This document shows positions 23,814-37,133 of a stretch of DNA of 64,000 nucleotides, in pieces. The first letter of the stretch is position 1; each line of letters opens with the position of its first letter. The notes below the pieces were generated by a model. The model searched no databases. It was not told the origin of the DNA and was given only the letters and a program-made list of their open reading frames with translations. A program made the position numbers and the translations under genes. Source of the stretch: Letharia columbiana (Eukaryota; Ascomycota; Lecanoromycetes; Lecanorales; Parmeliaceae); contig NW_023501061.1 in assembly GCF_014066305.1 (NCBI RefSeq), forward strand, positions 124,001 through 188,000, written 5' to 3'.

Positions 23814-24569
23814 AATATAATAGATTTACTCTCTACGATCTTATATTAACTTATTTAACTAGTATAAGAGAAGTTAATATAGTAAACGAATACGAAGAAT
23901 ATTATAAAGAAATTAAGTAATAATAAAGCTTTTAGCACTAAGAATACGACTTAACTCTCTAAGATCTTACGAAGAATACTACTATAATTTAATCTATTAT
24001 CTCTACTATATTAAGAAGTAAGAGAAGAAACTATAATAGATAAATGCGGAGAATACTACGAAGAATACTACGGAGAATATTACGAAGAAATTAAGCGATA
24101 ATAAGATTTTTAGTATTAAGAATACGGCTTAGCTCTCTAAGATCTTATATTAAATTATTACTTAATAAGTAAAGAATACTATTATAACTTAGTTTATTAT
24201 TCTTATTATATTAATATAATATATTACTATAATAATATTATAAGAGAAGAATCTATTACGATAATTATAGTTAATTAAATCTTTATAGAAGAAATATTAG
24301 ACGATATATATTTAAACGAATTAAAACTATTCGATGTTTATAACTATTTTATTATTCGAAAGATTTTACTATAATAGAAGATATTATGAAATTTATACTA
24401 TTAATTAATATATTATCTTTATTTCTTTTTAATATTTCGATACTTCTTACTATAAGAATATAGCCTTTCTCTATTTTTTATAGGTAATTATTATAGATTA
24501 ATTCTCTATACTCGATATACCTTTCTAATTAAATCTTAACGCGCCTCTCTTCGTATATATATATCTATA

Positions 24570-24924
24570 TTATATAAATTAAATTAATTTTATAATAGTA
24601 GAAGTAGATTAAAAACGTATAGTAAGCGATTAAAGTTCGATTTAACTTAGAGCTAGAGCTAAAATTCGATTTAACTTAGAAAAAACCAACTTTATTTAAC
24701 TTAGAAAAATGAAAAATTTAACTTTATGAATTTAATTCATAGGCCTTTACTTATATATATATATTTATATATTATATAGATTAAATTAATTTTATAATAG
24801 TAGAAGTAGATTAAAAATATATAATAAGCGATTAGAGTTTAATTTATACTTAGAGCTAAGATTAAAATTCGATTTAACTTAGAAAAATCTAACTCTATAA
24901 ATTTAATTTATAGGCCTTTACTTA
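24570..24924. repeat. two H end segments back to back
   Basis: The segment 'ttaattttataatagtagaagtagattaaaaa...' through 'taggcctttactt' occurs twice (24590-24753 and 24785-24924). The first belongs to H_b and the second to H_a. Confidence 0.65.
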
Positions 24925-26560
24925 TATATTTAGAATATATTTAGAAATTTTTATAAAAAGTAATAATTCGATTATTAAGTAATAATATATTAAAGTTATA
25001 GCTTATTAAGTTTCTTTAAAATAGTTTTAAAATAGCTCGCTTCGAGTTAAAGCTATTTCGAAATTTATTAATACTAATATATATCTAGAGATAAATATCT
25101 TATATTAGTTAAACTATTAAAAAAATAAGACTTAATAGAATTTTCTACTTAGATTTACTACGTAAGATCTTTCTAAGACTAATAATAGATATATAATAAA
25201 GTCTTTAAATATAAAGAGTAGTCTCATGAGAGAAGTAATATTATATTAGATATAAATAGAAGTCTAAATATTAAGATTTACTCGACTATTAAAGACTTTC
25301 TACTATTATTATATTAAAATAATTAAATATTCTTTTTAATAACTTATATTATATAATAAATATATCTTATACGTCTTCGCTTAATTCTTCTCTAATTAAT
25401 TATAAAGCTATTACGCGTTATAAGAGTAAATTCTTTAAAGTTATAAACTCTTAAGCTTTAAATTAATTAATTAAAGATATTTATTATAATAAAAATATTA
25501 AGTTTAATATAAACTATATATAACTATAACGATAAAAAATTTAAAAAAATTCTAATATTAGATATTCTAAAAAATATTATTTTAAATATACTTTAAAGAT
25601 TATAACTAAAACTCTTAAAAAAATAATTACTTTAATAGAGAATTATATATATTAAAAGTAATTTTTTATTTAATTAAAATATTTTAAAATTAATATAAGC
25701 GAATAAATACTTTAATAATTATTATAAGTTTAAATTAATAACGTTTAATTATATAAATATATTTAAATTAAAATAATTAGCGAGTTAAATTTAAAAGAGT
25801 ATTAAGAATATAATATACGATATCTCGAGTAAATAGTAAATAATCTTTAATAATATATAATATTTATAAATAAAATTTATTATTCTTATAATATAATTCT
25901 TTAAAACTATATATTATATAAATAAGATACTTACTATAATATTAAAAATCTTTAAAAATTATTAAATCTCAAATTATACTTCGTTTATATCTTAAGAAAT
26001 ATCTTCTAATATTATAAAGAGATTACTATTTATTATAATAGAAATGATTCTCTAATTATAAAAATTTTAAAGTCTTATAAATCTATAAAATATTTTAAAT
26101 ATAAAATTACTTTAAAATATAAATAACGTATTAAAAATTAAAAAGAATTATTATTATATAATCTCGAGATTAAATAATTTAATTATTTAATAAATAAGAA
26201 TATTATATTAATAAGCTTTTATTTAACTATATCGAAAAGATATATTACTTATATATATAATTTAATTAAGATCTATTAATAAAGAATAATAATAGAAGTT
26301 ATAATAAGAAATTTAAATTAGTTAAATAAGTTAATTAATTATATAAAATTAATTAGATTAAAATATTAAAATATATAATTTAATTATACGACTTAAATTT
26401 AAAAGAGAATATTTAAAATATATATAAGACTAGAATTTATTATAAAGAATATCGAAATAAGACGAAGTTACTATAGATTATTTTTAAGAAATTTAAAAAG
26501 ATTTTTATATATTAGATTTAAGCTTATATCGTTAAAATATCTTAGCGATATCGATAGCTA
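24925..26560. other. RIP-degraded DNA, unassigned
   Basis: 1.6 kb of extremely AT-rich sequence with almost no CA or TG. It resumes the host sequence interrupted by H_a, so it may be the interior of M2. I recognise no domain. Ends with AGCTA (26556-26560), the target copy of G1. Confidence 0.4.
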
Positions 26561-26835
26561 TATTAGGCCTAATACGTTATAAACCTTAACGCTACTTACA
26601 TTAAGGCGCTAACATCACATATTCTACGTTAGGGTCTCTTTCAGAGTTTAATTTTAATAATATATCTTATATACTTAGGGGCTTAACGAACATAGATCTA
26701 CTTTATATACCTCGAAGTTTTAATATTTTTTAGAGATTAGTTCTATTATTAAATATACTATTAAATTCTATAATAATACTATATCTTTTATAGTCTATAC
26801 CCGCTAGCTAATCGCTAATAAACTATACCTTTATA
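26561..26835 (+). repeat. G1 left LTR
   Basis: 275 bp, homologous to the G2 and G3 LTRs. Confidence 0.85.
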
Positions 26836-27099
26836 ATTTTAATCTCTCTATCTTTTAAAGAAAAAGATCTATTATTATTATAATATCGAATTTATCTCTA
26901 AATCGTATAATAGAAAATAAAGATAATATCGAGAGCCGCTATAACGCCGATAATAAGTTCGAGAATTTCTTATTAATAAAAGATCTTACTATAGAATAAC
27001 GTCTTATAATTACTAAAATCGAAAATTATTACTTAAAATAAGAATAAAAATTAATTATATTAAAAATTTATAATTATAAGCTTTATAACGCCAGCTTAC

Positions 27100-27930
27100 C
27101 GTCTATAGTTAGCGAAGATCTATTTATATTAATTATTATCGCGCCTCTAGCGAATATACTAATTAAAATAAAAATACTTCGCTTTAAAAGAATATATTTT
27201 TATAAGAGTATTAGTAAGAGAGAGTATCTACGCTAATTCCGCGAAGTCGAAATTAAGTTTCTTATAAATTCTAAATATTTTATTATTAATTAATTAAGAA
27301 TTATTTATTATATATAATTCTTAAAAAATAATCTTAATACTTAATAATATAAATACTATTAAATTTATAATCTAAGAGATATAACTTTCGAATTCTTTAA
27401 GTAGTTTCTACTTAATTTAATAGTGGATTTAATAAATCGTTATTTTCTTATTTACGAAAAGTAAAAGAAGATTAAATAACGCTTTAATTAGAAGATATTT
27501 ATTTTTAAGATCTATTTAAAAAAGCTAGAGGTCTATATAACTTTATTTTCTAAGAAATATTAAATTAATTTCTTCTTAGCTAAGCTTAAATTAAAGCTTA
27601 AAAATAAAATTCTAAATATTAATAATATATCGAAATAATAAGAAGAAATTCTTATCTAGACTATTATATAGAAAAAGATTTTAAAACGCATATACTTCGA
27701 TAACGATTTTTATTCGAAGTCTTCGAAGGAATTCGCTAAGAATAAGCCTCTAGAGAATCGAATTTCGAAGTCTAAATCGATTTTAAACGACGGTGTTTAT
27801 ATAGCGCGTATTTAAGACGATAGCGTAAAGCGTAAAGTCGAATCCTTTAACTCTAATTATAAAAAGAATAATTATTTTTATTATAAAAAATAGAATTATT
27901 AAATATCTAAATATTTAAATCTTAATAAAT
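27100..27930 (+). pseudogene. G1 gag relic with zinc knuckle
   Basis: Plus-strand degraded gag. Conserved stretches (IKFLINSKYFI, FEFFKQFL-like) lie in 27240-27420. A CCHC knuckle relic lies at about 27868-27915, where the two first Cys positions now read Tyr or Asn (FYYKK...ISKY). The same region occurs in G2 (52500-53280) and, split by insertions, in G3. Confidence 0.65.
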
Positions 27931-28639
27931 TATCTATAATCTATATCGGCGTAATATCGATAAAAAAAGATTCGATCTTATAATCGTCTTAGAAGCGAGA
28001 TAAGAATAACGATTAATAGAGATAATTTCTTCTATTTTTACGAAGAAGTAAATAAAGCTTTAGAATAAATAGAGATAACTCGTTACTCTACTCGATACTA
28101 GAGCGTATATTAATTTAATTTCATAAAAATTCGTAGTTTAATAAGACTTAAAATCTTATAATATTATCTTATTATAATTAAAAGCGTTAAGTAATTAAAG
28201 TATATATTACTATAACGCGTATTAATTAATTTATTAATTAATAAATAATTAAGATTAAAGTAGAGAGTTTAATATACTCTTCTATGCTATTAATTAAAAA
28301 GACTTTAATATTATATTAAATATATTTAAATTAAATTAATTATAAATACTATTAAATCTAGCGATAAAGTAATAGCAATTTAAAATTAACGCTAATAAAT
28401 TATAGATTAAAGAATTAATTAAATTTACTTAAATTATCGAATAAAAGTTAAATATATTTATAATTATATACGCTGCGATAGCGCGTAGCGAATTAAAAAA
28501 AAGATATAATCTAAAGCTCTCTTAGAAGTTATTAAAGTTTAATAATATTTTTTTTAATAAAAAAGTAGAAATCTTATCTACGCTTAAGTAGAGAGATTAT
28601 ATTATTAAGATTAAAAGCGATAAGAAATCGCTATATAGC

Positions 28640-29200
28640 CTCTTATATAATCTATCTTAAACGAAATTAGCGAAGCTACGGCGCTATCTGAAGGATTTCC
28701 TTTAAAAAAATTAAATTTATTACTCGACTTCCTTAATCGAAGTATCGATTCTTTTTATTTCTAAAAAGAATAAAGAATTTTAATTTTATATTAATTATCG
28801 AGGCCTAAACGCGATAACTATTAAAAATCGATACTCGCTATCTTTAATTATTAAGACTTTAAATCGCTTATATAAATTTAAGATCTTTATAAAGCTAAAT
28901 CTTAAGAATATCTATTATTAAATCTAAATTAAAGAAGATAATAAGTGAAAAATAGCGTTTCGTAGTTATTACGGCTACTTCGAATATTTAATTATATCTT
29001 TTAAACTCGTTAATATATTAATAACTTTTTAAATATATATTAATAGAGCTTTTATAAGTCTAATAAATATAATATATATAATATATTTAAATAATATTCT
29101 AATTTATAATATTAATTTAGCGAAGTATTAGCGATATATTAAGTAAGTACTTAAGCGTTTACGCTAGTTTCAACTATATATTAATTTAAAAAAGTATTAA
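28640..29200 (+). pseudogene. G1 reverse transcriptase relic
   Basis: Reads through as an RT palm: 'LNLKNIYY' for the first catalytic strand, 'AFRSYYGYFEYLI' and 'YLNNILIY' at about 29083-29106, where both catalytic Asp codons appear as Asn (GA-to-AA change). Stops interrupt most strands. Confidence 0.75.
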
Positions 29201-29379
29201 TTCTATATCGAGCGGGTTAAGTTTCTAGAGTTTATTATATTTATCGAAGATATTATAATAGACTAGAAACGTATTATTATTATTAAAAAATAGCTAAAAT
29301 TAAAAAGTTATTAAGATATATAAATCTTTTTAAACTTTATTAATTTCTATTAATAATTTATCTATAGCTATTTTAGTAT

Positions 29380-29800
29380 AATAATATTACTTACTAACTT
29401 ACTTAAAGAAAATAAAAATAATAAAAAATCTAAATCGCTAAAGTAGATAGATAACGCTAAGCTAATATTTTAATAGTTTTAAAGCACTTTTATAATTACG
29501 CTATTTCTATATTACTATAATTTAAATTTAAAGCTATATCTTAAAATTAACGCTTTTAACTTCGATATAAAAATTATACTTTTATAATTAAATAAGAATA
29601 ACTATTAATAACTAGTAATATTCTAATCTAGAAAAATAATTTCTATAAAGTAAAACTATAAAATCTATAATTAAGAATTATTTATTATTATAGCGTCTAT
29701 AAAGTAATAGCGTTACTATCTAGAAGATAATACGTTTTATATTAAGATTCTAATAAATTATAATAATCTTAAGAGCTTTATAAAGTAGAAGAAATTAAAC
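29380..29800 (+). pseudogene. G1 RNase H relic
   Basis: Follows RT at the usual distance; the segment around 29540-29720 (ending near 'YLEDNTFYIKIL') fits the RNase H end. Collinear with 54800-55120 in G2. Confidence 0.5.
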
Positions 29801-30319
29801 TTTAGATAAGTCTATTAAACGCTAAAGTTAGCTATTTATAACTTTAAGATTTTTTATTAAATAAATAAATTAAATTCTATTAACCCGCTATCGCGGCGCC
29901 TCGATTATAAAAGAAATTCGTTATTAAATATTAAACTTTTATTAATACTATAGAATAAGCTTATACTTTAAATTAATAATAAGTAATTATAAAGGAGTAA
30001 GAAGTTTATAGCGGTTATAGCGTCTATATTTCGTATTATTAACGTTTAGATAATTATTTCTAGAAGAAAATCTAAGATTATATAAAAGATTATTTATAAC
30101 GTATTTTAAAGACTAATAAAAATATTAATTCGAGATCTATAAGCTTATAATAATTAAGTAAACTCTTTTTAAATTAATATTAATAAATTAACGATTAAGC
30201 GTTACGCGCGTAGTTAAATATAGATCTTAAACTTTAAGAGATTATTAAGATATAATAATCGCCTTTATATTTCTAAAGATAAGATCTTAAGAAAAGAGCT
30301 TATTAATAAATATTATAAT

Positions 30320-31570
30320 AATTTATTATTAGAATACTTTAGCGCTATAAAAATATATAAGCTACTTACTTATAAATACTATTAAAACGAAAGTCTAAAG
30401 TAAATTATCGATTATATTAAGATATATAATATTTATTAGTAAATTAAAGCTTCGCGATATCGCCTATATAGCGAATTAAGCTCGCTTTCTATCGCTATTA
30501 AATTATAAAAGAAAATTTCTATAGACTTTATTATCGACTTATTAGCGAGTAAATATAAAAGTATTATCTATAATACTATTCTAGTTATAATAAATTAATT
30601 TATAAAAATAATAAAATATATTTCTATATCTACTATAATCGATATCGCTTAACTAGCGAAAATATTTTATTTCGAAATAGTATATCGCTATAGTATATTA
30701 AACGATATTATTAATAATAGAGACTCTATATTTATTAATAGCTTCTAATTCGTTATTTACTTTTATTTTAAAATTAAGCGATATCTAAGTATCGTCTTTT
30801 ATTTATAAATTAATAGATAAATTAAATAATAAAATTAGATACTAAAATATTTCTTATATATATTCGCTAATAATAAGTAAAATATTTAGATAAAATAACT
30901 ATTAATAATAGAATTCGCTTATATAAATAATTAATATTCCTTTATCGAAATAACATTATTCTTTCTAATATATAAATATTATTTTAAAATCTATTAGAAG
31001 ATTGAGAATAACTTCGTCGAGGGAAAAATATCCGCTATAAATAATAGAGTAAAGAAATTATAAGTATTAAGGAATAAGATAGTAAAGCGTCTTCGCAGCG
31101 CTATTACGACTTAATTTAAGTATTATAATAAAACGTATTAATCTTAAAACTATAAGATAAATAATTTAATAATATTAGTAATTAAGAATCTAAAGTAAAA
31201 ATATCTAAATAAGAAGTTATCTTATAAATTTATAAAACTATTTTAAATTATAAATAAGATAGAGGCGTAGACGTATTATCTACTTCTACTCTTAATATAT
31301 AAAATTTATAATATCTTTTATATATTATTATTTAAGTTTTATTATCTTCGCGATTATAATAATATAGTAAAAGTCTTTATATAGATCTCTAATCTTAATA
31401 ATAATAATAAGCTTTAAAAGATTAAAAAAATTATTAATAAGATTAAATATAAAAAAGATATCTAATATAAAGTTAAATAGATTAATTAAAGTAAAGAGTA
31501 TAACTAATAACTATTAGATAATAAATTTACTAATATTAGCGAGCTAATTTAAGCCTATAAGTAGATAAAT
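30320..31570 (+). pseudogene. G1 integrase and chromodomain relic
   Basis: The zinc-binding region starts near 30330. The DDE core begins 'ISIDFIIDLLASKYKSIIYN' at about 30510; 'LNDIINNRDSIF' follows near 30697 with the second Asp as Asn. 'IENNFVEGKISA' lies near 31000. A chromodomain-like stretch follows at about 31400-31560. This order defines a chromovirus. Confidence 0.7.
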
Positions 31571-32697
31571 AATAAATGAAAATATTAAATAATAAATAAT
31601 AAGTCTCTTATTATTAAAGAGTTTAATTAATTATATAGATTAATAGCGAGTAAGTAAAGATAATAAAATAAGATATAACTATTAATTAGATTAGATATAT
31701 TTCTAGATAATACTTATATTACGCGCGTACTTCTTTATACTTACTATTATTAAGATATAGATTAATAAAATAATTATATTATTTAGCTATCTATTAAACT
31801 CTACTATAGAGAGAATTTATTATATTAAGATATATACTATTAATATAGATATATTTTTATCTAAGATAATTATTAAAGAACTATCTAGAGATCTTACGCT
31901 AGCGCTATTACTAAAAAAAGATTATTATTTAAATATTCTCCGCTATCTTAGCGTTAGATCTTAAATTAAATTTATTAATTTAATTCTCTAACGAGAAGAT
32001 AATTAAAGTATAATCTTCATATTAATATCTATCGATATCCGCTATATATCGATAAAGGCTCTTAAGCTTCTTCTTTAATAACTTATTTATTTCTTTCAAT
32101 TTCTCTATACGCTTATATATCGCTATAAGTTAATTTTAAAAATCTATAATTATAGTAGAGACGATTGAAGTTATCGCTATTATATATTTTTATAACTTAT
32201 ATTACTAGATAATCTTCTTATTAAACTTAGCTCGTCGATAAAATAACTTTTAAAATTATTTAGCGCGACGATAGCGCTATATTAATTTCCTTATCTACGT
32301 CTAAAGATATAAAAGAATTTTAATATAGCGATTAATATCGCGCTTTTCGACTTTATAGTTATCGTAGAAGAAAGACTTATCTTAAATATATAAATCGTCG
32401 CCTTAATAAAAGTAAGTTCTATATAATAAATTAGATATTAGAACTTATTAATAAATACGTATATAAAGCGATAATAATAGAAATAGTTAAGGGTTAGTAG
32501 TCGCGCCTATAAGACGACTATATACTTACTATTAAAGTTATTATTATTATTAAAAAAAAATACTATAAAATTATTAGTTTACGTATCGACGCGATTAATA
32601 ATAATAAGATACTTACGATAAAGAGAAGTAGATTACTAATATAATAAGATATATTATATTTATATTAGTATTAATATCGACGTTATAGCGTTAAAGC
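31571..32697. other. G1 3' region, possible antisense ORF
   Basis: Sequence between the chromodomain and the Copia insertion, conserved in G2 (56930-58060) and G3. The minus strand keeps coding-like Lys/Glu-rich stretches near 32050-32170 (for example 'RIEKLKEINKLLKKKLKSL', coiled-coil type). Continues at 35801-36527. Confidence 0.4.
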
Positions 32698-35600
32698 TAT
32701 TAGCGTATCTAATTTCTTTATATTCTATATATACGTTCCTTCTATATCCTTTCATATATATTTCATTATTATTTCTTTTATATAATTAGTTATAGATAAT
32801 AATACTTTATTTCTTATTAGCTATATAATAGCTAATAACCTTATTACTAAATCTATATACTTTCTATTACTACTACTATATTACGTTGAGAGGTTATAAG
32901 CTTTCGATTAATACTAATAATATATTAATATTTTAATTATATTAAATTTTAAAAAATATATATATACACGTTCTTCTAGTTATAATAAGCGAATTAGAAT
33001 ATTAAAATAATAAAGATTAAGAGTTTATTATACTTATATTAGAGGAGTTATAGAAATTATATAATCTACGAACCTAGAAGATAAATTAGATAAAGCTTAA
33101 ATAGTCACGGCTTAAGAAGATCTTTAAATTCGCTATGCCCTTATCGATAGTTAATATTTCTATACTTAAGAGAGTATTTAATTAAGATCGCTAATATTAA
33201 ACGATATACGATTACTATTAAATAGCTAAAATATACTCGATTCTCGCTAAAATATTAATCTAGTTATAAGAGAACGAAGAATATAATAAATAGGAGTTCG
33301 CTAACTTATAAATTAAAGATAATATTTATATATCTCTTAAGTTAGATAACTATATCTATATCGTAGATATCTAAGATATCTATAATATAATTAAAGTACT
33401 CGAAGATATATATAAATTTAAAGAATATATCTTTCGTAAAGTATTATAGAGAATTATTAGTCGTATAAGCTTAATTATAAAGGAGTTATTAAGTACGTTA
33501 AGGCAATTAAAAAAACTAAAATAAAACTCGCTAAGTTAGATTATCATTACATATAAAAGATTATAATATTCTTTCTTTATAGACTTTTCTTCTCTTACGA
33601 ATTATTTATGAAAATCGTCTTAAATAGTCGAGATAAAGACGCTAACGAAAGGCTATTAAAATTAGATTTCGACTATATCGTTAAGTAACTTCTTAATAGA
33701 AAATATTATTAAAAACTAACTAGTACTAATAACTCTAATAGTAAAACTATATTTATAAATAATAAGAATAAGAGAAATAGCGGTAATAATAATAATTATA
33801 CTCTCTAATCCAAGTGTAATAACTATAATCGCTACTATAAGATTTACTAGCTATTCAATCTCGACTAGATCTCCGCTAAGTGAGTTGAAAAGAATAAGGA
33901 TCGTATCGAGGAATTTAAGAAGAAGAAGAAGGCTAGTAAGCCTGCTATCTCTATCGAATCTATCGAAAAATCAAAAATAGTAAGAGCGGTCTATATGAAG
34001 GCTGTTACGATATTATATAACGACGGCTAATATTTCGATAATATAGCCTTATTCCATATAATATATTCCGAAGCCTATTTCGTTAAGAAATTAACACTCC
34101 TCGAAAATCTCATCTTAGTCGAGATTGCTGACGAAAGAATATTAAAGGCTACTATCGTAGGTAATATCCTACTAAAGACTCTTATTAAGAATAACGACGG
34201 CGAGGATAAAGAATATATGCTTACACTTATAAACGTTTACTATATCGAAGGTTTATTTATAAATCTACTCTCTCTAGATACGTTTTAATGTAACGATCTT
34301 ATTTATATTAAAAAGAGAGATCGTCTAAGAGTCTATAATAATAATAACGATATTATTCTTAAGGGAGAATTAATAGATATACTTTATAAGCTAAGACTTA
34401 TATTATTTAAAGCTATAATAACTAAAGAGATTAATATAATCGTAGTTATTAAGAAAGCTAATTATCGTAAGATAATAGTTATTAAATGATATTAAGTATT
34501 AGACTATCTAAATTTTAATAACGTTATTAAACTATCGACTATAATAGAAGAAATAGAAATTATAGATAACATTAAAAGATAATTTTATAAGTTATATATC
34601 TACGAAAAATAGAAGAAGACTCTAGATTATAAATTAATAATTAAAGTAGAAAATACTTTTAATAGCATTTATATAGATCTCTTTAATAGCGAATTAATAT
34701 TACCCCGCTCTAAAGAAGACTACTATTACTACTTTATAAAGATCGATTAAAAGACTTAATTTCGATAGATAGACTTCTTGAAAATTAAGAATCAAATACT
34801 TAAGTTACTATAAAACTTCGTTATTATAATTAGAATATAGTTTTATATTACTTCTAAGTATATTTATTCTAATAACGATAGTAAGTATAATAATAAAAAA
34901 ACTCGAGATTAACTAGTCTCTTAAGAAATATGATAAGAGTTAATTATACTCGATTTACCTAAATAGAATAGTATTAATAAGCGTATTAATAATATTCTTA
35001 TTTAGAAGACATATATTTAATTAATAGCTATAGATCTATTACTAGATCTATAAGCTAAGATAATTAAAATAGCTATTCTAAATATAAACTACTTATCTAC
35101 GATCTCATTGAGAAAGATAGCTATAATATTATATAAGGTTCTTACTAAAAAGAAGTTAAATATAGCTTATCTAAGATAATTTAGAACGACGATTTACGTC
35201 TACGACTATAAGTATAAATAAAAGAAAAAAATAGCTAAATAAGAGTTTAAATGTATCTTACTTAGCTAAATACGATATATTCTACTAGAGCTAGAATAAT
35301 AGCTAGACGAATCGTCTATAATATAGTATAATAATAAGAAAGCTATTAATTTAATAAAGAATTCTATAGATTATAAGAGATTACGTTATATTAGCTACTA
35401 TTTTATACGCGAATTAATAACTAATTAGACGCTAAGATATAAATATATATTTATAAAGAATATAAAGGCCGACGGCCTTATTAAAGTATTAATTATTACG
35501 AAATTTAATAACTTTATTAATATAATAGATTTAGTAAATAAAGATTTAAACTAATAAACTAGAATAGTATATAATTAAAATAGAGGTATTTAAATATTAC

Positions 35601-35800
35601 TAGATAAGGGGAGTATTAGCGTGTCTAGTTTCTTCTATATATACATTCTTTCTATATCCTTCTATACTATTCTATTATTATTTCTTTTATATAGCTAGCT
35701 ATAGATAGTAGTACTTTGTTCTCCATCAGCTACATAATAGCTAATAGCCCTATCACTAAATCTATATACTTTCTATTATTACTACTATATTACGCTAAGA
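32698..35800 (+). mobile_element. Ty1/Copia element lacking reverse transcriptase, inside G1
   Basis: 3103 bp. LTRs of about 190 bp at 32698-32891 and 35614-35800 (TATTAGCGT...CTAAGA). Flanks AAAGC (32693-32697) and AAAGT (35801-35805) agree with a 5-bp duplication changed by RIP; G2 supplies the empty site near 58050. Plus-strand order: gag, a CCHC knuckle relic near 33811-33850, a protease region (IALFHIIYSEAYFVKKL), integrase core and C-terminus around 34660-35290, then directly the RNase H tail (YKRLRYISYYFIREL, about 35365-35420). RT is missing. Less RIP-mutated than G1. Confidence 0.8.
33870..34287 (+). pseudogene. Copia gag/protease segment, nearly open
   Basis: About 139 codons without a stop: KNKDRIEEFKKKKKASKP, then IVRAVYMKAVTILYNDGQYF and LVEIADERILKATIVGN, ending at LSLDTF before TAA. 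This is the region between the zinc knuckle and the protease of Copia polyproteins. No start codon or LTR-proximal frame makes it a complete gene. Confidence 0.55.
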
Positions 35801-36527
35801 AAAGTAAGTACTTATAAGAAAGGCGTTAGAAGTTATAAAGAATAAAAATAAATAATTTAAAAGAGATTTTTATATTCTTTACTATAGCGCTAATATTAGC
35901 GAATAATATCTAGTAACGTAGATAATAGCGATATAATAATATTTCGCTATTATCTATAGAGCCGCGTCGTCTAGCTACTATTATTATTTCTACTATTATT
36001 ATTAATTAATAATTAAGAGCGTTATCGCGAACGCGTCGCTTTATTAATTACTCTCTTCAAATTTCTATAATAAAGATTATTACTACGTTATTTCGCTATA
36101 AACGCAATACGTTATAAAAACGACGTTACCTACAAAGAAACTCTTCTTTCTTCTTTACCTACTAAGTTTTCGAGGTTTTATTATAAATTTTTAAATCTAA
36201 TATTATTCGCTATAAAGACTATTAACTAGCGCTACGAGAACGTTAATATTAAGCGCGTTAATTTATTATAGATTATTATTAACTAATATTATAAAAGCGA
36301 TATTATTCTTAAAAATAATATTAATATTATTATATAATATATTAATTACGCGCCTATAGCGCGTAAGAGTTAATTTTATTACGTTATTAAAACGATATCG
36401 TAATCTTAACGAATCGACTCTTTTCTCTTATTTCTCTACTAGAGTTTAAAGATTTTTTAATAAATATTCTATTTTTACTTAAACGCCTAGAGATTAGAGT
36501 TTAAGAGAGAAGATAATTATTAAACTT
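35801..36527. other. G1 3' region, right part
   Basis: Resumes G1 after the Copia element; matches G2 58060-58765. The minus strand again has a coding-like run (KPRKLSR*RRKKSFFVGN, around 36130-36180). Ends in a purine tract before the LTR. Confidence 0.45.
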
Positions 36528-36792
36528 AATACGTTATAGGCCTTAGCGCTACTTATACTAAGACGCCGATATTATATATTCTACGTTAGAGTTTCTTTTA
36601 GAATTTAATTTTAATAATATACTCTATTTACTTAGGGGCTTAGCGGATATAGATCTACTTTATATATCTCGAAGTTTTAATATTTCTTAGAGATTAGTTC
36701 TACTATTAAATATACTATTAAATTTCATAACGATACTACGTCTTTTATAGTCTATATTCGCTAGCTAATCGCTAGTAAACTACGCTCTTATA
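36528..36792 (+). repeat. G1 right LTR
   Basis: 265 bp, followed by target copy AGCTA. Confidence 0.85.
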
Positions 36793-36856
36793 AGCTAGTA
36801 GAAATAGATAATAGTATTATTTAATCGATATTATAGTAATATAAGAGTAGAATATA

Positions 36857-37133
36857 TATTAGATTTAATACTATTATAGATCTTAGCGCTATTTATATTA
36901 AAACGTCGATATCGTATATACTACGTTAAGAGTTTCTTTTAGAATTTAATTTTAATAATATACTTCTTATACTTAAAGACTTAGTAAATATAAATCTACT
37001 TTATATACTTTAAGATTTTAATATTTTTTAGAAATTAATTTCTATTATTAATATATTATTAAACTTTATAACGACTCTATATCTTTTATAATCTATATTC
37101 GCTAGCTAATTACTAATAGATTATACTCTTATT
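36857..37133 (+). repeat. G3 left LTR
   Basis: About 277 bp, homologous to the G1 LTRs and more strongly RIP-mutated. Confidence 0.75.

Larger units (their letters stand above)
21235..24753 (-). mobile_element. H-family element H_b nested in H_a
   Basis: Runs from TTAGTATATATAAAAG to ...AGGCCTTTACTTA with no target duplication: left flank '...ctttata', right flank 'tatatata...', matching the intact 'ctctctttatatatatat' of H6 near 60817. Contains the H block, a 126-bp tandem array, a 560-bp MITE and the AGTTAA-rich end segment. No recognisable gene. Confidence 0.6.
12595..24924 (-). mobile_element. H-family no-TSD element H_a, with nested insertions
   Basis: The left end TTAATATATATAATAG is the constant '3-prime type' end of the H family, and the right end (...TAGGCCTTTACTTA, to 24924) is the other constant end. 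Between them lie, in order, the conserved H block and 9-bp repeats (12595-13394), an LTR composite (13395-18543), H satellite (18544-19515), MULE-like M1 (19516-20707), more H satellite, H_b (21235-24753), and the last H segment (24754-24924). Removing H_b restores a stretch that matches H6 at 60790-60860. I see no rep/helicase gene. Confidence 0.6.
26561..36792 (+). mobile_element. Ty3/Gypsy chromovirus G1, complete but RIP-mutated
   Basis: LTRs of 275 and 265 bp (26561-26835 and 36528-36792), starting TATTAG and ending TTATA (RIP forms of TG...CA). Target duplication AGCTA at 26556-26560 and 36793-36797. 10,232 bp, or about 7.1 kb without the nested Copia element. Order on plus: gag, protease, RT, RNase H, integrase, chromodomain, then a long 3' region. 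A purine tract (GAGAGAAGA) precedes the right LTR. All frames are full of stops. Confidence 0.87.
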
